A stretch of 64,000 bases of DNA from NCBI RefSeq assembly GCF_009650215.1, contig NZ_CP045851.1:496001-560000 (forward strand), given 5' to 3'. The notes under the pieces were generated by a model. That model was given only the letters and a program-made list of their open reading frames with translations, was not told the origin of the DNA and searched no databases. Numbering within the stretch: position 1 is the first letter of the stretch; every line of letters begins with the position of its first letter. The position numbers were made by a program, and so were the translations under genes. This document shows, piece by piece, positions 12,227-19,931 of this stretch. Origin of the DNA: Actinomarinicola tropica (GTDB taxonomy: Bacteria; Actinomycetota; Acidimicrobiia; Acidimicrobiales; SKKL01).

Positions 12227-13015
12227 ATGACCGACCTCGCCTCCATCACCGCCGACCTGCGCGCCGAGCAGGACTCGCTCGACGCCGTGGTCGCCGACCT
12301 GCCGCCCGAGCGATGGGACACGCCCACCGCCAGCCCCGGCTGGTCGGTGCGCGACCAGATCGGCCACCTCACCTACTTCGACGGCACGGCCAAGCTGGCC
12401 ATCACCGACGCCGACGCCTTCCAGGCCGCGCTGGAGGAGCTCATGGCCTCGGGCGGCGACATGGAGCGGCTCACCCTGTTCCGCGACCTGACGCCCGCGG
12501 AGCTGCTCGAGCGGTGGCGCGCCGGACGGGCTGAGCTGCTCGAGGCGGCCACCACCCTGCAGGACGGCCAGCGGGTGCCGTGGTACGGGCCGTCGATGAG
12601 CGCCAAGTCGTTCCTCACCGCCCGGCTCATGGAGTGCTGGGCCCACGGCACCGACGTGGTCGACGCGGTGGGCGGCGACCGCCCGCCCACCGACCGTCTC
12701 CGCCACGTGGCCCAGATCGGGTTCATCACCCGTGGCTGGACCTACGCCAACCGGGGCGAGGAGGTGCCACCCGGCGACGTCCGGGTCGAGCTCGACCCGC
12801 CCGGCGGCGGCGAGCCGTGGACGTTCGGCCCCGAGGGTGCCGAGGCCACGGTGCGCGGCCCGGCCGAGCACTTCTGCCAGGTGGTGACCCAGCGCCGCCA
12901 CCTCGACGACACCGACCTCGTCGTCGAGGGCGACATCGCCCTCGACTGGCTGCGCAAGGCCCAGGCCTACGCCGGCCCGCCCACCGAGGGCCCGGCCCCG
13001 AGGAGGGCCCGCTGA
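12227..13015 (+). CDS. TIGR03084-type DinB/mycothiol-dependent-like metal-binding protein
   Basis: A 262-residue protein with an N-terminal four-helix DinB-like domain: PGWSVRDQIGHLTYFD gives the first metal histidine and ECWAHGTDVVDA the second helix pair, as in mycothiol-dependent maleylpyruvate isomerase relatives. The C-terminal ~90 residues (around GPAEHFCQVVTQRR) are the matching SCP-like domain. Members known as TIGR03084 occur in actinobacterial acyl-CoA catabolic clusters, but a reaction has not been assigned. A GGAGGAGACCCG ribosome binding site precedes the ATG. Its TGA overlaps the next ATG. Confidence 0.8.
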   Translation: MTDLASITADLRAEQDSLDAVVADLPPERWDTPTASPGWSVRDQIGHLTYFDGTAKLAITDADAFQAALEELMASGGDMERLTLFRDLTPAELLERWRAGRAELLEAATTLQDGQRVPWYGPSMSAKSFLTARLMECWAHGTDVVDAVGGDRPPTDRLRHVAQIGFITRGWTYANRGEEVPPGDVRVELDPPGGGEPWTFGPEGAEATVRGPAEHFCQVVTQRRHLDDTDLVVEGDIALDWLRKAQAYAGPPTEGPAPRRAR

Positions 13016-13806
13016 TGGCCGTCGTCCGATCCGAGACCCGCGACGGCGTCTGCACCGTCACCCTCTGCGACGAGCAGCACCGCAACGCCCTCGGCCGCCA
13101 GCTCATCACCGAGATGATCCAGGCCTTCGAGGCGGCCGAGGCCGACGACGACGTCCGCGTCATCGTCCTCACCAACGAGGGGTCGGCGTTCTGCGCCGGC
13201 GCCAACCTGTCGGAGCGCTCCTCCGGGTCCGGCTCCGACGAGCCCGCCCCGGCCGCGGTGTCCAGCCCCACGCACCTGTTCGGGCGCTTCGCCCGCTCGC
13301 CCAAGCCCTACGTGGGTCGCATCGCCGGCCACTGCGTGGCGGGAGGCATGGGGCTGGCGGCGGCCATGGACATCTCCATCGCCCATGAGGAGGCCAAGTT
13401 CGGCTTCACCGAGGTGCGCATCGGCGTCGCTCCGGCGGTGATCTCCGTGGTGTGCCTGCCCAAACTGCGCACCGCGGACGCCCGGGCCACGTTCCTGCGC
13501 GGCAACCGCTTCAGCGGCAAGGAGGCGGCGGAGATGGGCCTGATCAACGCCGCCGTGCCTCCGGAGCGCCTCGACGCCGAGGTCGACGCGGTGGTCGACG
13601 ACCTGCTGGCCGCGTCCCCGGCCGGCCTGGCCGCGGCCAAGGAGCTGCTGGCTCGGGTCCCGCAGCTGCCCACCGACGAGGCGTTCGCCTGGACGTCGGA
13701 GATGTCGGCCCGGCTGTTCACCACCGACGAGGCGCGTGAGGGGATGACCGCCTTCCTCGAGAAGCGGACCCCCTCGTTCTCACGTCGACGGGGGAGCGGG
13801 TCGTGA
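13015..13806 (+). CDS. enoyl-CoA hydratase/isomerase family protein
   Basis: Second crotonase of the operon, 263 residues, coupled to the TIGR03084 gene by an ATGA-type overlap. Oxyanion-hole segments are EGSAFCAGANLSE near residue 58 and IAGHCVAGGMGLA near 101. It ends with KRTPSFSRRRG, the usual KRxPxF tail of crotonases. It probably completes the pathway by hydrating an enoyl-CoA after the dehydrogenase step. Substrate is not determined. The stop is followed by a 59-base gap before the ferredoxin gene. Confidence 0.88.
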   Translation: MAVVRSETRDGVCTVTLCDEQHRNALGRQLITEMIQAFEAAEADDDVRVIVLTNEGSAFCAGANLSERSSGSGSDEPAPAAVSSPTHLFGRFARSPKPYVGRIAGHCVAGGMGLAAAMDISIAHEEAKFGFTEVRIGVAPAVISVVCLPKLRTADARATFLRGNRFSGKEAAEMGLINAAVPPERLDAEVDAVVDDLLAASPAGLAAAKELLARVPQLPTDEAFAWTSEMSARLFTTDEAREGMTAFLEKRTPSFSRRRGSGS

Positions 13807-13865
13807 CCAACGCGACATTGGGCAGGATTCGCACCATGTACCACGAGGAGGGCTAGGGTCCGGAC

Positions 13866-14063
13866 ATGCGCGTTCACGTTGACCAGGAGAAGTGCCAGGG
13901 ACACAACCGGTGCGTCGTCCTCGCCCCCGACCTGTTCGAGGTCGACAAGTACGGCACCGCGTGGACCAAGAACGACGGCGTCGTGCCGCCCGGGCAGGAG
14001 GAGGCCGCGCAGCTCGCGGTCGACAACTGCCCCGAGTACGCCATCACCTTCACCGACGACTGA
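13866..14063 (+). CDS. P450-type small ferredoxin (3Fe-4S)
   Basis: A 65-residue ferredoxin of the actinobacterial P450-partner type. The cluster motif is CQGHNRC (Cys-x2-His-x2-Cys, with His where a 4Fe ferredoxin has its second Cys) and the distal cysteine is in DNCPEYAI. This pattern normally binds a [3Fe-4S] cluster, and some mycobacterial P450 ferredoxins carry histidine at this position. It transfers single electrons to a cytochrome P450. The P450 gene that follows is broken, so this ferredoxin may be orphaned or serve a P450 elsewhere. Confidence 0.9.
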   Translation: MRVHVDQEKCQGHNRCVVLAPDLFEVDKYGTAWTKNDGVVPPGQEEAAQLAVDNCPEYAITFTDD

Positions 14064-14100
14064 TCCGAGCGGCCCTCGGCCGCCTGTCGGAAGACCTCGA

Positions 14101-14127
14101 GCAGCCTGGGCTCCGTGCCCAGGCTGC
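14101..14127 (+). terminator. hairpin terminator after ferredoxin
   Basis: A perfect 11-bp stem, GCAGCCTGGGC paired with GCCCAGGCTGC around a TCCGT loop, lies 37 bases after the ferredoxin stop. No T-run follows, as is common for actinobacterial terminators, so termination is inferred from position and stem strength. Confidence 0.55.
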
Positions 14128-14242
14128 GTCGCGCTCGGTCCGGGTTCCGTGCCCTCATATCGCGACACGCGACATGGCTTGTCTCATGCCTGTCGCCTGT
14201 CTACTATGTCCCTTTGATGCACCTGCAAGGGGGACGCCTGAC

Positions 14243-14690
14243 ATGACCGACGCCGCCGACACCGACCTGCACCTGCGCGAGAGCGTCGAGGACTCCCTCG
14301 GCCCGGTCACCGACTGGGCGACGGACTTCGACATCTTCGAGCCCGGCTACGTGGTCGACCCCGCGTCCCGCTGGCCGAGCAGCGCGAGCGCTGCCCCATC
14401 GCGTTCACCGAGCGGCGCCAGCGCACGTGGCTGCCGGTCCGGTACGAGGACCTGGCCGCCATCGCCCACGACGTCGAGCGGTTCGCCTCCCGGGACATCG
14501 CCGTGGTCTCGCCCTTTCGACGTGCCCATGAACGACGTCATCCCCGTGCCGCCGATCAGCTCGGACCCGCCCTTCCACACCTGGCCCGGCGGCTCCTGCT
14601 GCCGGCGTTCGGCCCGTCGGCCATCGACAAGATGACGCCCATCACCCGGGCCCTGGCCCACTCGCTCATCGACGAGCACTTCAGCGTCTC
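14243..14690 (+). pseudogene. cytochrome P450, N-terminal fragment with frameshifts
   Basis: The ATG at 14243 (MTDAADTDLHLR) opens an actinobacterial P450 N terminus that is legible only by switching frame several times: FDIFEPGYVVDPASRWP, then RTWLPVRYEDLAAIAHD with FASRDIA, then PVPPISSDPPFHTW, then RRLLLPAFGPSAIDKM. At least three indels are needed. The sequence stops resembling a P450 after LAHSLIDE (~14680). The I-helix, ExxR and heme-cysteine region are all absent; instead the next gene begins. It is therefore a dead fragment. The intact ferredoxin just upstream suggests a former ferredoxin-P450 operon. Confidence 0.8.
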
Positions 14691-14791
14691 TCCGATCCCG
14701 ATGCGGTCACCTGGACGGGCGGTCAAGTGCGCGGCCCGCGCTGCGTGCCGATTACCTTCTGAGCGACATCGCCAACCGGGAGGACGAGCCC

Positions 14792-15934
14792 ATGAAGACC
14801 GCAGTCGCCGACATGCTCGGCATCGAGTACCCGATCCTCGCGTTCAGTCACTGCCGCGACGTGGTCGCGGCGGTGACCAACGCCGGGGGCTTCGGAGTGC
14901 TGGGCGCCGTCGCCCACACACCCGAGCAGCTCGAGATCGACCTCACCTGGATCGACGAGCACGTCGGCGGCAAGCCCTACGGGGTCGACCTGCTGCTGCC
15001 CCAGAAGTACGAGGGCGCGGACCAGGGAGGCCTCGACCGGGACGCCTTGCGACAGCTGCTCCCCGCCGAGCAGCAGGCCTTCGTCGACGACATCATGGCC
15101 CGGTACCAGGTGCCCCAGCTCGACGACGAGCAGCGGGAGGCGGTGTCGCGGCTCGGCGGCATGAACGTGTCCCCGAAGGGCTACGAGCCCCTCCTCGACG
15201 TCGCCTTCGATCATCCCATCAAGCTGATCGCCAGTGCCCTCGGGCCCCCTCCCGCCGCCCTGATCGAGCGCGCTCACGCCGCCGGCGTCGTCGTGGCCGC
15301 CCTGGCCGGCACCAAGGAGCACGCCCTACGGCACCAGGAGATCGGCGTCGACATCATCGTCGCCCAGGGCACCGAGGGCGGCGGTCACACCGGTGAGGTC
15401 GCGACCATGGTGCTGGTGCCCGAGGTCGTCGACGCCGTGGCTCCCACCCCGGTGCTCGCTGCCGGCGGGATCGGCAACGGACGCCAGGTGGCCGCCGCCA
15501 TGGCCCTCGGGGCCCAGGGGATCTGGTGCGGCTCGGTGTGGCTCACCACCGAGGAGGCCGAGACGCAACCGGTCATCAAGGAGAAGTACCTGGCCGCCCG
15601 GTCCAAGGACACGGTGCGTTCACGCTCCATCACCGGCAAGCCGGCGCGCATGCTCAAGACCAAGTGGACCGAGGAGTGGGAGCGTCCCGATGGGCCGGGC
15701 CCGCTCGGCATGCCCCTGCAGCCGCTGCTCGTCTCGGAGGCGCAGGCGCGGATCAACCGGGCGGCCAACACGCCCGGTTCTGGTGCACAGGAGCTGGCCA
15801 CCTACTTCGTCGGTCAGGTCGTGGGCCAGATGAACGTCTCCAAGAAGGCCGGTCAGGTCGTCCTCGACATGGTCGAGGAGTACGCCGACGTCGTACTCCG
15901 CTTCGCCGAGGAGGCAGCGGAAACCAGCGCCTGA
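14792..15934 (+). CDS. nitronate monooxygenase / NAD(P)H-dependent flavin oxidoreductase
   Basis: FMN-binding TIM-barrel protein of 380 residues. Family signs are GIEYPILAFSH near the N terminus, TNAGGFGVLGAVAHTPE, the GTEGGGHTGEV phosphate loop near residue 192 and PVLAAGGIGNGRQVAAAMALGAQG near 218. The family oxidises nitronates or reduces enoyl substrates; many actinobacterial paralogues lack a known substrate. The ATG at 14792 is preceded by GGGAGGACGAG. The gene directly abuts the P450 remnant, so its native upstream region has been replaced. Confidence 0.85.
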   Translation: MKTAVADMLGIEYPILAFSHCRDVVAAVTNAGGFGVLGAVAHTPEQLEIDLTWIDEHVGGKPYGVDLLLPQKYEGADQGGLDRDALRQLLPAEQQAFVDDIMARYQVPQLDDEQREAVSRLGGMNVSPKGYEPLLDVAFDHPIKLIASALGPPPAALIERAHAAGVVVAALAGTKEHALRHQEIGVDIIVAQGTEGGGHTGEVATMVLVPEVVDAVAPTPVLAAGGIGNGRQVAAAMALGAQGIWCGSVWLTTEEAETQPVIKEKYLAARSKDTVRSRSITGKPARMLKTKWTEEWERPDGPGPLGMPLQPLLVSEAQARINRAANTPGSGAQELATYFVGQVVGQMNVSKKAGQVVLDMVEEYADVVLRFAEEAAETSA

Positions 15935-15946
15935 GCTCCTCGGAGT

Positions 15947-16198
15947 TCACTGCGCCCGGAACCGCTCCAGGTCGACGGCGATGAAGACCGCGGCCGAGCG
16001 AACGAACACCTCCCCTTGCGCGGTGCCGGTGCAACGCAGATGGAGCTTGCGTCCCTCTCGTCGATCGAGCCAGGCGCGGAACTGGAGGGGGACGCCCATG
16101 GGGCACGGCCCTTCGTAACGCAGGGACAGCTCACCGGTGAACGCCATCTCGCCGATCAACGCCAACAGCCCGCCGTAATAACCCGAGCAGTCACGAAG
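15947..16198 (-). pseudogene. hot-dog (PaaI-like) thioesterase, C-terminal fragment cut by IS256
   Basis: About 80 residues of a hot-dog thioesterase C-terminal half: GYYGGLLALIGEMAFTGEL, then RKLHLRCTGTAQGE and FIAVDLERF. It aligns by eye with the C-terminal half of the intact thioesterase at 18085 (GELAYTANLNIDY, FLAVDLTKF). The open frame continues into the transposon end, where MPVTPLSGQSL is translated from the inverted repeat. The N-terminal half, including the HGG catalytic helix, is missing and is not found on the other side of the IS. Confidence 0.8.
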
Positions 16199-16228
16199 GG
16201 ACTGTCCGGATAATGGTGTAACTGGCAC
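16198..16228 (+). repeat. left terminal inverted repeat of IS256-family element
   Basis: GGGACTGTCCGGATAATGG followed by TGTAACTGGC. It matches the complement of the right end at roughly three quarters of positions with one-base gaps. Confidence 0.75.
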
Positions 16229-16237
16229 TGGCGGTTG

Positions 16238-17584
16238 TCATTGATCGGTAGGGAAGAGCCGGCCTTCGAAGGTGATGGCGAAGGCGTTGAGTGCGGGCTT
16301 CCATCGGTTCATCCAGCGGTGGGCGCCTTTGCCGGTCGGGTCGAGGGATCGGACGACAAGGTAGAGGCACTTCATCGCGGCCTGCTCGTTCGGGAAGTGC
16401 CCGCGGGCCCGGGTCGCTCGTCGCATGCGGGCGTGCAGGCTCTCGATGGCGTTCGTGGAGTAGATCACCCGGCGGATCTCGGTCTCGTAGTCGAGGAACG
16501 GCACGAACTCGGGCCACGCCGACTCCCACATCGTGCGGATCGCCGGATACTTCCCCCACTTGTCGCAGCACTCCTCGAGCCGGCCCCGCGCCTCGTCCTC
16601 GTTGACCGCGGTGTAGATCGGCCGGAGGTCCTTGGCGAGGCGGTCCCAGTCGGCCCGCGACGTGAGCCGGAACGTGTTGCGCAGCAGGTGCAGCACACAG
16701 GTCTGCACGACCGCTCGGGGCCAGGTCGTGGTGATCGCGTCGGGCAGACCCTTCAGGCCGTCGCACACCACGATGCACACGTCGCCGACGCCGCGGTTCT
16801 TGATCTCGGTCAAGACACCGAGCCAGAACTTCGCGCCCTCGGCGCCGTTGGAGGGCCGGATGCCGAGGATGTCGCGCTTGCCGTCGACGGTCACGCCGAT
16901 CGCCACGTCGAAGGCCCGGTTGGCGACCTGGCCATCGCGGACCTTCACGTGGATCGCGTCGATGAAGATCACCGGATACACCGCCTCGAGCGGCCGCAGC
17001 AGCCAGTCGCTCATCTCCTCGATCACCGCGTCGGTGATCTTCGAGATCGTCTTGGACACCTGCGTCCCGTAGACCTCGGCCAGATGCGCGGAGATCTCTC
17101 CGGTCGTGAGGCCCTTCGCCCACAACGACAACACCATCGCGTCGACCCCTTCGAGTCGGCGCTGGCGCTTGCGGACCGTCGCAGGCTCGAACGTGCCGTC
17201 ACGATCGCGAGGCACGTCGATCGTCACCGGGCCGATGTCGGTGATCACCGTCTTGGACCGGGTCCCGTTCCGAGAGTTGCCGCCATTGCGCCCGGCCGGG
17301 TCGTGCTTGTCATAGCCGAGATGCTCCGACAGCTCGACCTCCACCCCGGTCTCGAGCACCAGCTTGGTGATCTCGGCGAGCACACCGTCGGGGCCAACGA
17401 GCTGCTGGCCCTTCGCCTTGGCCTCCTCGACCAGCTGTTCCGCGAACGCTCGACGAGCGTCACCGACGACGTCGACCGGTTCGGGCAACACGAACCCGTC
17501 CCGGCCTTCGGCAGGCTCCGCGCCGGCCGCTTCGTCGATGTCGTCGGCGACCGCAGGTACGGTCACCTCATCGGCATCGGTCAT
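16238..17584 (-). CDS. IS256-family transposase
   Basis: A transposase of 448 residues. Mutator/IS256 hallmarks are present: ELSEHLGYDKHDPAGRNGGNSRNG in the N-terminal region, PVIFIDAIHVKVRD with the first catalytic Asp, VVCDGLKGLPDAI with the second Asp, and STNAIESLHARMRR near the C terminus with the catalytic Glu. The ATG at 17584 is favoured by AGGAAG eight bases upstream; an in-frame ATG at 17611 is possible. All motifs and length look intact, so the protein may be active even though the element lacks a target duplication. Confidence 0.93.
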   Translation of the reverse strand: MTDADEVTVPAVADDIDEAAGAEPAEGRDGFVLPEPVDVVGDARRAFAEQLVEEAKAKGQQLVGPDGVLAEITKLVLETGVEVELSEHLGYDKHDPAGRNGGNSRNGTRSKTVITDIGPVTIDVPRDRDGTFEPATVRKRQRRLEGVDAMVLSLWAKGLTTGEISAHLAEVYGTQVSKTISKITDAVIEEMSDWLLRPLEAVYPVIFIDAIHVKVRDGQVANRAFDVAIGVTVDGKRDILGIRPSNGAEGAKFWLGVLTEIKNRGVGDVCIVVCDGLKGLPDAITTTWPRAVVQTCVLHLLRNTFRLTSRADWDRLAKDLRPIYTAVNEDEARGRLEECCDKWGKYPAIRTMWESAWPEFVPFLDYETEIRRVIYSTNAIESLHARMRRATRARGHFPNEQAAMKCLYLVVRSLDPTGKGAHRWMNRWKPALNAFAITFEGRLFPTDQ

Positions 17585-17633
17585 GGTCTGTCCTTCCTGG
17601 CCAGACTCCACCCGGAGCCCAGCATGTCAGGCC

Positions 17634-17664
17634 AGGACAGTTGCACCGTTGATCCGACACTCCC
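17634..17664 (-). repeat. right terminal inverted repeat of IS256-family element
   Basis: On the minus strand it reads GGGAGTGTCGGATCAACGG then TGCAACTGTCC. Outside it the MMPL fragment begins at once. Confidence 0.75.
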
Positions 17665-18088
17665 GCTGTGGATGGACTACGAGGTGTTCATCCTCTCCCG
17701 CGTCCGCGAGGACTGGGTCGCCACCGGCGACGCCACCGGCAGCGTCGTCCACGGCATCGCCGTGTCCGCCCGGGTCATCACCGCCGCCGCGCTCATCATG
17801 ATCAGCGTCTTCGCGTCCTTCGTCCTCGGCGACACGCCCGAGATCAAGATGTTCGGCTTCGGGCTCGCCATCGCCGTCGCCCTCGATGCCACGATCATCC
17901 GCATGGTCGTCGTCCCCGCCACCATGACCCTGCTCGGGTCCCGCAACTGGTGGCTCCCCGGGTGGCTCGACCGCGCCCTACCCCACTTCGACATCGAAGG
18001 CGATACCGCCCTGCCACCAACCGCTCCACCCCACCGGCTGCCCGGCGACGACACCGACCAGCTCCTCCACAAGGAACCCATCCCATGA
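17665..18088 (+). pseudogene. MMPL/RND-type transporter, C-terminal fragment cut by IS256
   Basis: About 140 residues of the end of an MMPL-family membrane transporter. It begins LPLWMDYEVF then LSRVREDW, the conserved cytoplasmic-loop segment, and has two membrane helices (ITAAALIMISVFASFVLG and a second with ALDATIIRMVVVP), ending in a soluble tail. The N-terminal ~80 % of the protein is absent because the IS right end sits directly before it. Its stop overlaps the next ATG (ATGA), showing that it once shared an operon with the thioesterase. Confidence 0.85.
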
Positions 18089-18759
18089 ACCTCGACGAGA
18101 CCACCGAAGAGCTCGACGCCCGCACCCGCATGGCCACCGCCCTCCAACGCCTCGGCCACAGACTCCTCGGCCACCGCATCGACATCGACCTCGCCAACCG
18201 CGTCGCAGCGACCGCCGACTCGCTCGCCGCCGAGGCCGAAGCCCGGCCCGCCCGCGACCGCACCGCGGAGATGGCCGCCAACCCCCGATTCGCCGCCCTG
18301 CTCAACGGCGGCCGGCTCGAACCGATCGGCGCTGACGGCAACCCCATGGACATGTTCCGCGACTCGATCGTGTCCGGGCGCACCAACCCGATGGGCATCG
18401 GCCTCGAGGTCCGCCGCCACGGCGACGCCGTCACCGCCACCACCACCCTCGGCCCGGCGTTCGAAGGCGCCCCCGGCCGAGCCCATGGCGGCGTCGTCGC
18501 CGCCATCCTCGACGAGACCATGGGCTACGTGCTCCCGATCATCGGTGAGCTGGCCTACACCGCCAACCTCAACATCGACTACGTCGCCCCCGCGCCCCTC
18601 CACCAAGAGCTGCGGGTCACCGCCTCGCTGCGCGACCGAGCCGACCGCAAGCTCTGGATCGAAGCCCACGGCGAATCCGACCAAGGCACGTTCGTCCGAG
18701 CGGAAGCCCTCTTCCTCGCCGTCGACCTCACCAAGTTCGCCAACGACCCCGCCGACTGA
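18085..18759 (+). CDS. PaaI/hot-dog thioesterase family protein
   Basis: A 224-residue protein whose C-terminal 140 residues form a hot-dog thioesterase domain: GAPGRAHGGVVAAILDETMGY carries the HGG-plus-acid catalytic helix and FLAVDLTKF ends the domain. The N-terminal ~85 residues are helical (RHRI-like basic stretch, ADSLAAEAEARP) and family-specific. It hydrolyses acyl-CoA thioesters, substrate unknown. Coupled by ATGA to the truncated MMPL gene and followed 11 bases later by another thioesterase; lipid export or acyl turnover is a reasonable context. Confidence 0.82.
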   Translation: MNLDETTEELDARTRMATALQRLGHRLLGHRIDIDLANRVAATADSLAAEAEARPARDRTAEMAANPRFAALLNGGRLEPIGADGNPMDMFRDSIVSGRTNPMGIGLEVRRHGDAVTATTTLGPAFEGAPGRAHGGVVAAILDETMGYVLPIIGELAYTANLNIDYVAPAPLHQELRVTASLRDRADRKLWIEAHGESDQGTFVRAEALFLAVDLTKFANDPAD

Positions 18760-18770
18760 ACGAGCCCACC

Positions 18771-19229
18771 ATGCCCGAGCCCGTCACCCCCGACCGCTAC
18801 GACACCGAGACCGCGGCCGCGATGACCGCCATGGCCGGTCAGCTGGACGGCCTGCCGACCTACCTCGGCATCCGCACCACCCACGTCGGTCCGGCCGTCA
18901 TGACCGCCGAGCTGGACGTCCGCCCCGACCTCCTCAACCCCTTCGGGACCCTCCACGGCGGCGTCCTCTCCGCCCTCGTCGACCACGTCCTCGGCGCCGT
19001 GCTGTACCCCGTCATCGAACGCGGCCGATGGGCCGCCACCACCGAGTTCAAGCTCAACCTCCTCGCCGCGGTCCGCGACGGCACCCTTACCGCCCGCTCC
19101 ACCATCGTGTCGCTCACCCGCCGCACCGCCGTCGTCCAGGTCGAAGTCGACAACGACGGCCGACTCTGCGGCCTCGCCCAAGGCACCGTGCTGATCGCCC
19201 AACCCCGTCAGCCCGACGGGGACCGCTAG
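18771..19229 (+). CDS. PaaI-type thioesterase
   Basis: A compact hot-dog thioesterase of 152 residues. NPFGTLHGGVLSALVDHVLG near residue 60 is the catalytic helix (HGG and Asp). The C-terminal strand reads AQGTVLIAQPR, as in PaaI/YdiI-like enzymes. It follows the longer thioesterase and converges on the TetR gene, with overlapping stop codons (19226-19229). Likely an acyl-CoA hydrolase; substrate unknown. Confidence 0.85.
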   Translation: MPEPVTPDRYDTETAAAMTAMAGQLDGLPTYLGIRTTHVGPAVMTAELDVRPDLLNPFGTLHGGVLSALVDHVLGAVLYPVIERGRWAATTEFKLNLLAAVRDGTLTARSTIVSLTRRTAVVQVEVDNDGRLCGLAQGTVLIAQPRQPDGDR

Positions 19230-19825
19230 TGGCGGGGCTGGCCCGCTGGCGCGGCAGCGGCGAGGAGAAACCAGTCGACCACCGACTCCACGAACCGCCG
19301 GTCCAGCCCGGCGTCGCCCTCGAAGAGGTACCCGAACAGCACCGGCCCCACCAGCCGCGCGACCGCCACGCCGGATTCCACCCGCCCGCCGAGCTCGCCC
19401 CGCTCGACCCCTGCCGCCACGATCTCCTCGAGCACACCGGCCCCGTCGGCCCTCATCGCCCGGTTCAGGTCCGCGAGCTCGGCGTCGTCGCGGGCCTGCT
19501 GACCGATCGCGATCATCACCCGGCCCAGCCCCGATGACGTCACCGCAACCCGGAACGCCTCCAGCTCCGCGATCAGATCGGACCGCAGATCGCCCGCAGG
19601 TGTCGTGTGCACCAGCCGCGCCTCCTCACCGATCAGGTCCCGCAGCAGGTCCAGCCGCTGAGGCCAATGCCGGTAGAGCGTCGTGCGCGCGTACCCACTG
19701 CGGTCTGCGACCCGGCTGACGGTCACCCGCTCCCACCCTTCCTCGAGCAACACCTCGCGGGCGGCGGCGAGCACATCGCGCCGTGTGCGCACCACCCGGG
19801 GATCCACATCGACATCGGGCACCAT
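19226..19825 (-). CDS. TetR family transcriptional regulator
   Basis: A 199-residue TetR protein with HTH VTVSRVADRSGYARTTLYRHWPQ near residue 40. It is divergent from the MFS exporter gene; the 106-base gap holds a perfect inverted repeat that is a good operator candidate. By the usual logic of TetR/exporter pairs it would repress both itself and the exporter until a transported compound binds. The C-terminal region resembles the tetracyclin_C-like domain 33 group only loosely. Confidence 0.88.
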   Translation of the reverse strand: MVPDVDVDPRVVRTRRDVLAAAREVLLEEGWERVTVSRVADRSGYARTTLYRHWPQRLDLLRDLIGEEARLVHTTPAGDLRSDLIAELEAFRVAVTSSGLGRVMIAIGQQARDDAELADLNRAMRADGAGVLEEIVAAGVERGELGGRVESGVAVARLVGPVLFGYLFEGDAGLDRRFVESVVDWFLLAAAAPAGQPRH

Positions 19826-19851
19826 GCCGAGAACCTACCGCCGACGCTCGG

Positions 19852-19893
19852 TACAGGACGAGTTGTCCTGTAAGGAACAGGGTGTCGTAGATT
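19852..19893 (+). promoter_or_regulatory. TetR operator and MFS promoter region
   Basis: TACAGGAC-GAGTT-GTCCTGTA (19852-19872) is a perfect 8-bp inverted repeat with a 5-base spacer, typical of TetR-family sites. It overlaps a possible -35 element (TTGTCC, 19863-19868); TAGATT at 19888-19893 could be the -10, at a somewhat long 19-base spacing. Binding there would block the MFS promoter. Operator is well supported by symmetry and position; promoter elements are weaker. Confidence 0.65.
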
Positions 19894-19931
19894 GGGCCGG
19901 ACAGGATCCGCCCTGCGACGAGGAGAGCCCG

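Larger units (their letters stand above)
16198..17664 (-). mobile_element. IS256-family insertion sequence
   Basis: About 1.47 kb bounded by imperfect inverted repeats of ~28 bases: left end GGGACTGTCCGGATAA, right end (complement) GGGAGTGTCGGATCAA; both continue with GGTGYAACTG. It contains one full transposase gene on the minus strand and nothing else. The expected 8-9-bp target duplication is not seen: the left flank ends CAGTCACGAA and the right flank begins GCTGTGGATG. The two flanks are also pieces of different genes, so the copy was involved in a deletion or recombination after insertion. Confidence 0.88.
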
